Source: Bubalus kerabau (taxonomy: Eukaryota > Chordata > Mammalia > Artiodactyla > Bovidae). From it: a stretch of DNA of 64,000 nt. The notes beneath the pieces were generated by a model, which worked only from the letters and a program-made list of their open reading frames with translations, searched no databases and had not been told where the DNA came from. The stretch covers positions 40,768,501-40,832,500 of the forward strand of contig NC_073643.1 of assembly GCF_029407905.1 (NCBI RefSeq). The letters run 5' to 3'. A program made the translations under genes and the position numbers. Positions 56,886 to 64,000 of this stretch are shown one piece after another (the stretch's first letter is position 1; each line of letters starts with the position of its first letter).

Positions 56886-57469
56886 CAGAAGCAGTGCTGT
56901 AACAAATTCAACAAAGCCTGTAAAACTGGTCCACATAAAAAAATTATAAAATTAGATAATTCCTAAGGTAAATCATTTAAAAGGATACTAAGGAGGTCTC
57001 TATTAAAGAAAAATTATGCTGAAACTTAACAGAATTTTTAAAAACTGGTGATATTTTAGAAATTTGTGTTTTCCTTATAATGCTTTTTCTTATGCAAGAC
57101 AACTGTACTATAATAACTGGAAGAAACCTTAAGAATAAATACAATCATGAACTGTTACAATGAAATTACAAACTGTGTTACACATTTACTAAATAGGACT
57201 GGGTAGTTTTACGAAAAATAAGGCATTATGATCTGGTTGAAAGATTTTTAAAGAAAGGTCATATAAGGTAACTTCTCAGTGAAGGGTGAAATAAGTTTTC
57301 TGTCTAGGCACATCCCCACAGAAGGCTACTGCTTTCTATAAAAACCTGAGGAAACGCTAGAAGAGCAGTCTCACGTCTGGTTTCACCAGGGAAGTCCTCT
57401 AACACTACAGCGTTTCCGGTCATTCATTCTCACAAATGCGTCACAACTCATCGAGGGGATGTGTCTACT

Positions 57470-57655
57470 AGGATTTCCCTAGCAGTCCAATGGTTAGGAC
57501 ACTTCACTTGCAATGCACAGGGCAAGGGTTCGATCCCTGGTTGGGGAACTAAGACCCCACATGCCCTGTGGCATGGCCAAAACATTAATAAACTAGGTAA
57601 GCAACAAAGATTTACTATATAGCACAGGGACCTATATTAAATATCTTATTTCAGA
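57470..57655 (+). mobile_element. CHR-type SINE next to an L1 3' scrap
   Basis: SINE to about 57595: GGATTTCCCTAGCAGTCCAA, GGGTTCGATCCCTGGTTGGG, GTGGCATGGCCAAAACATTA. Then L1 text TTTACTATATAGCACAGGGA. Confidence 0.88.
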
Positions 57656-58169
57656 AAAAGGATGCATCTACTAGACCAAGGGAGATTCAACTCGATTCCA
57701 TGTGCTTCTCAGTTAGTGGTGAATCTTAACGCCGTGGAATTGTTCCTTCCACGTATTTCTACCATCAGTGAGTGAGAAGCTCACATTTGAATAAATATGC
57801 TGTTGGACTGTGAGTTTTTTACTTGCTGCTGGGAAATGAAGCAGAGAACACTCAAAGAGCATTTCTGGTCTAAGACACCTATTTAGAGGTGTGGCAAAGC
57901 GGCCACGACCGATGGCATTTTCTGAGGATCCCAGGGAACTAAAAGTCCTAAAATCCAAGCCCAAGAACGCAGTGAAGATAGCTGCACGCAGTGGATGTGG
58001 ATCCGTGTTTGGGACAGTCTTAACCTGGGGACTGTGCAAATGCTTGCTGTCCACAGATGCTGGGAGGAATGATATCACGATTTGGGAAGGAGATATCCAC
58101 AGCTGACAACTTCTGCTTCCATGAATCTTTCCAAACTTCCCTGACACGTACCACCTCATGCGATCTTTA

Positions 58170-58285
58170 ATATCCTGCTCACTGAAGATTCTGGAAACTA
58201 GGCTCAGAGAGGTCAGGTCATTGACCTAGGTTTCATGGTAGAGGCAGGGTGAGATCCTTGGCGTTCTGATTCCCCATCCAGGGGG
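58170..58285 (+). repeat. MIR-like ancient SINE
   Basis: GGAAACTAGGCTCAGAGAGG and TCAGGTCATTGACCTAGGTT match the MIR right part. Confidence 0.6.
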
Positions 58286-58969
58286 AAAGAAACTAAAAAT
58301 GCAAAGACAGTGCAAGAAGTATCTCTCACCACTTAACCTTTTAAAATGGATTTCAATTGCACAGCTACCCAACAGCTGTGTTTGTTGGCTGAATCAATTC
58401 AGAGGGGAGAGGCCCCGGGCATTTTCCAGAGGTCAACACATATTCTAGGTGATGCGAGAGGAAAATGATTATACACGCACTGCTGCACAAATGCGGTCGA
58501 GTCAACAAAACTTATTCCATGGGGATGGGGGGCTGGGTCCTGTCTGCCTCCTCTCAAAGGCAAAGAATGTAATAAAGGGTGAGGGTTAGTGGAGAAGAAC
58601 AAACGTAACACAAAACCTACCCATCTGTATGGGAATTGTTTAGCAGCCACAGAATGATCCAGTGGGGGACTTACCCAGAGACTTTTCTGCTACCCTCTCT
58701 TTGCTGTGTGACAAGCTTTAGTAAGAGAAGCTCACAGAATGGCGAGAACATGGCCAATTCCAGCAATATCTAATATATTAACATATAGAGACATACAGGG
58801 CCAAAGCAGTCCCCAGCCATAATCGTACCTAGAGAAGACATGCAAACAAGAGCAGCATTCCTTCTGGGGACTCAGAAAAGTACTGCATCTCCAAGCCTCA
58901 TAGCAAAGGTCTTGAAAGAACTGTAAGGGAGCTTTGCTCATATTCATCATTCACCCAGAGAGTTCGAGA

Positions 58970-59105
58970 ATCCCTACCATACGCCAGGTATTTATTCTTG
59001 CACTAAGAAGACATCCATTTGCCTTTAAGAAGCTCTCATTGTAGTTGGGGGAGACCACAAACCAAGTAAAATGTATGGGGTACTAGATGATGAAGAAAAC
59101 CATTC
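58970..59105 (-). repeat. L2-like ancient LINE (antisense)
   Basis: AAGAAGCTCTCATTGTAGTT, GGGGGAGACCACAAACCAAG resemble the reverse complement of L2 3' text. Confidence 0.4.
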
Positions 59106-59194
59106 TAGAGAATGAGGCAGACAGCTGGGATCCACGGTCTGCAGGGGAGTGGGAGATGGCACCTCTGCTTACAAAAGAATGATGTCAAGAGGAT

Positions 59195-59575
59195 CCGTGT
59201 ACACACTGCTATATGTAAAATGGATAACTGGGACTTCCCTGGTGGTCCAGTGGTTAAGACTTTACGCCCCCAATGCAGGGTGCCTGAGTTCAATTCCTGG
59301 TCAGGGAACCAGATCCCATATGTCAACTAAAGATCCGACAACTAAAACCCAGTGCAGACTAATGAGTAAAATAAATATTTAAATAAAATGGATCACCAAC
59401 AAGGACCTACTGTACAGCACAGGGAACTCTGCTCAGTGTTACCTGGCAGCCTGGATGGGAGGGGAGTTTAGGGGAGAATGGAGACATGTATTATGTGTGG
59501 CAGAATCGCTTTATCGTATACCTGAAACCGTGACAACATTGTTAATAGGCTATACTACTCCATTATAAAATACAA
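59195..59575 (+). mobile_element. L1 3' end interrupted by a CHR-type SINE
   Basis: L1 pieces (CACACTGCTATATGTAAAAT left; CCTACTGTACAGCACAGGGA, GCAGCCTGGATGGGAGGGGA right) flank a SINE at 59231-59385 (GGACTTCCCTGGTGGTCCAG, CAATTCCTGGTCAGGGAACC). AAAATGGAT occurs on both sides as the likely target-site duplication. Confidence 0.88.
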
Positions 59576-59708
59576 AAGGATGAATGTATAAGATATCTGA
59601 CAATACGTGTTTCCAAGTACAGAATGCAACTCAGAGGAAGAACATTTGATTCTGGCACAACAGGAAGGGGACACCAAATAAAAACGATGGAAAAGTGAAG
59701 AAGTGAGT

Positions 59709-59915
59709 GTTAGCGGCTCAGTTGTGTCCGACTCTTTGCGACCCCATGGACTGTAGCCCAGCAGGTTCCTCTGTCCATGGAATTCTCCAGGCAACAATAC
59801 TGGAGTTGGGTAGCCATTCTCTTCTCCAAGGATCTTCCCGACCCAGGGATCAAACTTGAGTCTCCTGCATTGCAGGCAGATTCTTTACCATCTAAGCCAC
59901 CAGAGAAACCCCAAA
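59709..59915 (-). mobile_element. Bov-tA-type SINE
   Basis: Antisense copy: GCTCAGTTGTGTCCGACTCT, GACTGTAGCCCAGCAGGTTC, ATCTTCCCGACCCAGGGATC, CACCAGAGAAACCCC. Confidence 0.93.
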
Positions 59916-60009
59916 AATGATGGGGGCCACCTTCAAATCCCTCACACCATCTACCAGAGCTGAGCCACTGATGAACTTCTCACATCTGTGGCATCAGCCA
60001 AGATTTACT

Positions 60010-60192
60010 AGTGTCCTGCCTGCAATGCAGGAGACCTGGGTTTGATCCCTGAGTCAGAAACATCCCTGGAGAAGGGAATGGCTACCCACTCCAGTATTCT
60101 TGCCTGGAGAATTCCAAGGACAGAGGAGCCTGGCAGACTATCGGCCATGAGGTCATAAGAGTCAGACATGAGTGAGTGACTAACACTTTTCA
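60010..60192 (+). mobile_element. Bov-tA-type SINE, 5' truncated
   Basis: TCCTGCCTGCAATGCAGGAG, TGGGTTTGATCCCTGAGTCA, CAGTATTCTTGCCTGGAGAA, tail GAGTGAGTGACTAACACTTT. Confidence 0.92.
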
Positions 60193-60739
60193 CCAATCCC
60201 TACCCCAACAGCACCTGAGCATTTCCTACTTGTATCAAGGACAAATGAAACAGATACCAGACCAAGAACATCTCTCTAGACTACCATACAACGAGTCTAA
60301 GTATGAAAACTTTCAACCGTCATGTAATGATTTTCAGAGTAAGGAATCTTAGGATAAAACTTTAAAATATATATGTAACAGTATTTCAATTTTTTTTAAA
60401 AGCAAGCACACATTGCCTGTCATAACAAAATCGAGTCCAAGTAGACTGCAAGTACATAAGTATGTTTTCCCCTTTTTTTCTACTCTTTCTTCCCTTTCTT
60501 CATGAGACTCTACATTATGTGAACTCACAGTCATCTGTTCTCTGAAAGATGATTTCATTACATGGAAGAGATGTAAAGGAGCAAAGATTTCATTAAATTA
60601 CCCTTAGTTAAGGCTCTCTTAGACTGGGTGAGCTTGAAAAGACTATAAAAATAATATTTTCTCATGGCTGTCACATAACACTGAGAACAAAAAAGAAAAA
60701 CAATTAGCCCACTGGAAACAGGAGTCGTGTCTTACTTAC

Positions 60740-60831
60740 CCGGAATAGGAATGATTGGAATACTTTCATTGGGGACCACCCGAGGTGAACTGCTATCTTC
60801 CACATAGAAATGAGCTGTCTGAAAACATTTT
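60740..60831 (-). CDS. PTPRG: PTPRG exon 15 (cytoplasmic juxtamembrane)
   Basis: One base completing a codon from the exon outside the window, 30 residues ([30 protein letters not shown]) and one base of the Asp finished by exon 16. In [17 protein letters not shown] follows the transmembrane helix, directly or after an optional cassette of about 29 residues known from isoforms. Acceptor TTCCTGCACAG, donor GTAAGT. The phase (2 in, 1 out) means it cannot be skipped without a frameshift. Confidence 0.95.
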
Positions 60832-61529
60832 CTGTGCAGGAAAGAGACAAACAAACAGTGAGAAGAGAAATACACTTTGTCTGAGTTCACCATCTTTCAA
60901 TTCTTCTTTCAGACTCTCCCCGCTTTCTATTTCAGCCAGCACCGAGTACACACCCACAGGAAAGGAACAAGATACAGGAGGACAATGTCCAGCCGATTGG
61001 AAGGACCCCCCGCCGCTGAAGAATATCCACTTTTTATTGCACTATACCCATCCTGAGAGATAAAAGGGACACAACTTAGTCACAAGCCACTCAGACACAT
61101 GAAAAGTTGGTATGAACTGAGGAAACTTGCTGTATGAACTGCAAGGATTAGCTCACAATCTTCCCCAATTCAACCTACTCCAGAGGAAGAATTATTCGCT
61201 ATTCTAAACTCTCAGCACCAAGTTCAAACCATACCTTGAACCCTCCCAAATGCAGTCATCGAATGGCCCAAGCACACAACAGCACCTCATTGTTAGCGCT
61301 CAGCAGAGGCCCCCACCCCGAGCCCCAGACAGCTCTTGAAGGGGGTCAGAGGGCTTCCAGGGGCAAGCACCCTAGTCAGATAACGTCCGAGACCAGCACC
61401 CAACGCTGTCGAGTGTCGTCTGTATGTCAGGGATTCTGTTTGATTTTTACCTGGACTTGAGACAAAGCAGGGAGCAGACACTGGTCATCACTGGACAGCC
61501 AGGGAGCAGAAAAGCCATCGGCGGCTCGC

Positions 61530-61760
61530 TCAGCTTCTGCCTGCTGCCGCCGGCCGGCCCTCGGTGTTCCCGCAGCCACGTCACTGCTCATTGCGGCCCT
61601 AATGAGCTGCCGGAAGCACCGGCTGAATATTTAATGAGGCTGCTCAGCGTGAATGGCTATTGTGACCAGAGACGGGTCCCTGTTCATCTGGCAGAGGGGC
61701 TTCACAATAGCTGGCCCCACTGCTGGGTCTTTGAAACAAGCAGTCGGCAGCCTTCTGGTG
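61530..61760. promoter_or_regulatory. CpG-richer block with paired SOX-like sites (candidate enhancer)
   Basis: GC- and CpG-richer than its surroundings, no repeat recognised. Contains a CRE-like ACGTCA (61578-61583), TAAT sites (CCTAATGAGC, TTTAATGAGG) and an exact 8-bp inverted pair, CTATTGTG (61657-61664) and CACAATAG (61703-61710), each with a SOX-type ATTGT core. Candidate only. Confidence 0.28.
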
Positions 61761-63599
61761 CTTGGGGTCCCGGGGACCCAGGCCACTCCTCTGGCGTCTC
61801 CCAAGAGCCCTGTGTACACCCAATTAATTAGAGCTTCACTCTTTCGGGGGTAGGCGATGGGTATCCCTACCACTGGAGTAAGTCAACTTTTCTTTGGAGT
61901 TGTCTTGGCTCCCCTGATCGCAAGTACTCTTGGGATGATTCTGTTGGGTGTCTCATGTTTCTACGAAGCCAAAGCAGAGGGGTTTTGGGGGAAGAGGAAA
62001 CACCAGGGAATCTCAGAGAGTACAGGAGATCTTGGTGGGAGTGAGGAAGCCTCTGAGTTCTGCAGATTATTGGAACTGTAGGTTTGCACGGAGCTGTTAT
62101 AACTACACACAATCAAGAAGGATCACACGTCCCAGTGGGAAATGTTTTCTTTTCAGCGGCGCCTGTGTTCAGAGAGGAAGTAGTTCTAACCAACTGCGCG
62201 CCCAGGCATGGCCATGGACGCAGTCTGGAGGGCTGCTCCCTGCCATGAGGGGCTCCGGAACATAAATCACTTCCTTTCCTGGCACACATCTCATGGGACT
62301 GCTCTCGCAGAGCACCGAACAATGGTTTTTTCCTATGAACTGCCTGGCATTTGTAATATAAATAATAGAACACGTTTTTACCGCTCACCGTCTAGCTGTC
62401 TACCCCTAAATTTGGAAGGAACAGTCAGTCTGACTTAAGCTACAAGGACATGAAACGTACAAAGTATTTTAGGGCTATGGTGGTGATGGGATCTTCTACT
62501 GCATGTGAAAGGAAGCGGATTCATGTGAAAAAAAAAAAACCATGATTTTGTGATTTGACGTAATAGTTTCTTTCTGTTTCCAAGGTCATCAAATTTTCTA
62601 TTTCTTCATCCCTGCCACCTCCCATGTCCCTGTCCCCAATTTACACAGATTTCCAGAATGTAACCTTAGAGTTAAAACACGGAGGATGGAGACTTTGCCA
62701 ACCAGCTACACCTGTAACCACCCACCGTCATAGCTGAGGAGTATCTCTTTTTCTTAAGATAATGGACCACTGAAGTATTTAGTAGCCCAAAAAAGTACTG
62801 TGTGATAGTGAAACGAATGGCCCAGTTTACCAGCTCAGATTTGAACTATGCACAAAAGGGGGGAAAAAAGTGCAAAAAAGATACCACACAACAAAGAATT
62901 AACTATTCTAAGACCATAATGACGCCACCTGATAAGATTTCTAAAATATAAAGTATTAGTCAGAACAATCAGCATCGGCCAAGTAACTGTTAACATCAAA
63001 CGACTTGGAAAGCACGAATTGACATGGCAGGTTCTTTTCCTGGAAGAAAACAGGCAGACAGTTCACCCAGACCCTCAGTAACACGTGAGGCCAGAGGCTC
63101 TGTATCCTCTTTGGAAAAAGCAGCATGGACTGAAGCATATCTCATGCTCCGAGTGTGGCTGTTCATAATGGATTTTCCCTGCAGCAAAGGACTCTGGGAT
63201 TGCCAGCGAAGAGCACACCCTGGGGATGAAGGTCAGAAACTCGGGGACCGAGGTCACTACATCCGCACGCTGAGGCAGGTCACACGGACTCGGGTGGGCA
63301 CCAACTACAGAACTCGGTGGCAAACGTCTTCCCTCGGAAAAAAGGTTTCAGTGGACCCAGTGAGCATTTATTCGGCACCCACTGCTTAGCATGGCGCATG
63401 CAGAGAACACATTCTCTTTCTGGGAGCTTTAAAAACACCTCCTTAAGCCTGGCTAAGCATTTGAGTAATTAAAAATTAGCAACTATTGATACAAATGAAA
63501 AAAAGGAGAAAAAAAATCCAAGTTACCCTCATCCTTCTCTTAGTAATCGTCACTACTGCTATTTCGGGGTGTATCATTGCACACTTTTCCTCATCTAGT

Positions 63600-64000
63600 G
63601 ACTGTTTTTTGATCACTGACAATGATAAACTGGGAGCAGAACAATAAACAAAAGACAGACAAGGTCTCGCCCTCGTGGTGCTTATGTTCTTTCGGGGAAA
63701 TCAACCACAAACAAGTAAACAAACAGTTTCAAAGCATCAAGAGCTATGAACAAAATACAACAGAATGAGGTGGTGATAACTGACGGGGGAGGTGAGGGAG
63801 GGGTCCTCCCTGAGGAGGTGGCCTCAGAGCTGAGACGTGATTAAGGAGGAAGGGTCATGGGACGTGCAGGGGAGACCACTCCAGGCAGATCCAGGAGCTG
63901 GTTAAAGAGCCTTAGCGCAGAGTGAGCTTATCCCTGCAGGAACCGAAAGGAAGGCAGACTTAGGAGCAGGGAAAGAAGGAGACCCAGAGAGGTGGGCAAG
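63600..64000 (-). repeat. L2-like ancient LINE (antisense)
   Basis: GACAAGGTCTCGCCCTCGTG, GTGCTTATGTTCTTTCGGGG, AGGAGGTGGCCTCAGAGCTG and GACCACTCCAGGCAGATCCA follow the reverse complement of the L2 3' region. Continues past the window edge. Confidence 0.6.

Larger units (their letters stand above)
45922..60739 (-). other. intron 15 (14.8 kb), SINE-crowded
   Basis: Largest intron in the window. It holds about a dozen SINEs, L1 3' ends and old MIR pieces. Repeat-poor stretches: 46400-47930, 48720-49360, 51570-53740 (52,000-52,700 has short open frames without features), 54850-55600 and 60195-60739. An old MER5-like DNA transposon remnant may lie at 54325-54465. Confidence 0.8.
250..60831 (-). 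other. PTPRG: PTPRG gene, 3' half (exons 15-30 and introns)
   Basis: Receptor-type protein tyrosine phosphatase gamma is a type I membrane protein whose cytoplasmic part removes phosphate from tyrosine through a cysteinyl-phosphate intermediate. Known family layout: carbonic-anhydrase-like domain, fibronectin III domain, transmembrane helix, D1, D2. Only the part after the membrane is here. Sixteen exons join in frame into 653 residues ending ESMESLV. This ending, and the D2 text, match my memory of PTPRG and not its paralogue PTPRZ1, which ends ESLESLV. D1 keeps KNRY, WPD and HCSAGVGRTG; D2 has lost the WPD aspartate and the catalytic cysteine. Compared with remembered human PTPRG only scattered, mostly conservative changes are seen. 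No frameshift or premature stop was found, so the locus looks functional. Confidence 0.96.
60832..64000 (-). other. intron upstream of exon 15 (partial)
   Basis: No transmembrane exon or cassette exon of PTPRG could be found on the minus strand here, so the window ends inside this intron. Apart from a CpG-richer block (61530-61760) and L2-like sequence at the right edge, 60832-63590 looks unique. Confidence 0.75.

Noticed and set aside
57713..58159. 148-aa minus-strand frame
   Set aside because: No domain, no conserved motif; the region may be an old repeat. No supporting splice sites.
61857..62081. Plus-strand frame with a hydrophobic stretch (VVLAPLIASTLGMILLGVSC), resembling a membrane helix
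   Set aside because: Wrong strand for the PTPRG transmembrane exon, no match to that helix, and no splice context; a chance hydrophobic run.
1..64000. Search for an undescribed multi-gene system, viral or bacterial insert
   Set aside because: All confident coding sequence is one vertebrate gene; everything else is intron, common ruminant transposons or unassigned non-coding DNA. No viral genes were recognised.

Overview
This is a mammalian, ruminant-type window. It is dense in tRNA-derived Bov-t/CHR-type SINEs, Bov-A elements, BovB (RTE-type) LINEs and L1 LINEs with cattle-type 3' ends. That combination is diagnostic of pecoran ruminants (cattle, sheep, goat and relatives); the exact species cannot be fixed from the sequence alone. 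Nothing here looks bacterial, viral or operon-like.

The only gene I can support is the 3' half of PTPRG (receptor-type protein tyrosine phosphatase gamma), on the minus strand. Sixteen consecutive coding exons were traced, from 60831 down to the stop codon at 980-982. They total 1963 nt: one base finishing a codon begun upstream, 653 residues and the stop. Every junction is GT-AG and every reading phase fits the next exon. Exon numbers assume 30 exons in the full gene and count back from the last. The encoded part is wholly intracellular: juxtamembrane segment (exons 15-16), catalytic phosphatase domain D1 (exons 16-23), inactive domain D2 (exons 23-30) and the C-terminal tail. The carbonic-anhydrase-like and fibronectin ectodomain and the transmembrane exon lie beyond position 64000.

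Layout by coordinate: 1-1126, end of the 3' UTR and last exon, with a candidate poly(A) site; 1127-14847, exon 29 and a 13 kb intron holding a four-layer nest of transposons; 14848-30449, the compact part with exons 28 to 18; 30450-45829, two introns rich in L1 and BovB plus exon 17, including a repeat-poor block near 39.6-40.1 kb; 45830-60831, exon 16, a 14.8 kb intron crowded with SINEs, and exon 15; 60832-64000, the start of the next upstream intron, with no exon visible.

I did not find a new biological system. The observations most worth a second look are: the nested insertion at 7.9-11.3 kb, with two exact target-site duplications and a SINE/BovB chimera; a diverged duplicate pair of about 320 bp (5.6 kb and 29.3 kb); closely spaced inverted SINE pairs in the long intron; three frame-neutral exons with weak donor sites; and several repeat-poor blocks that could be enhancers.
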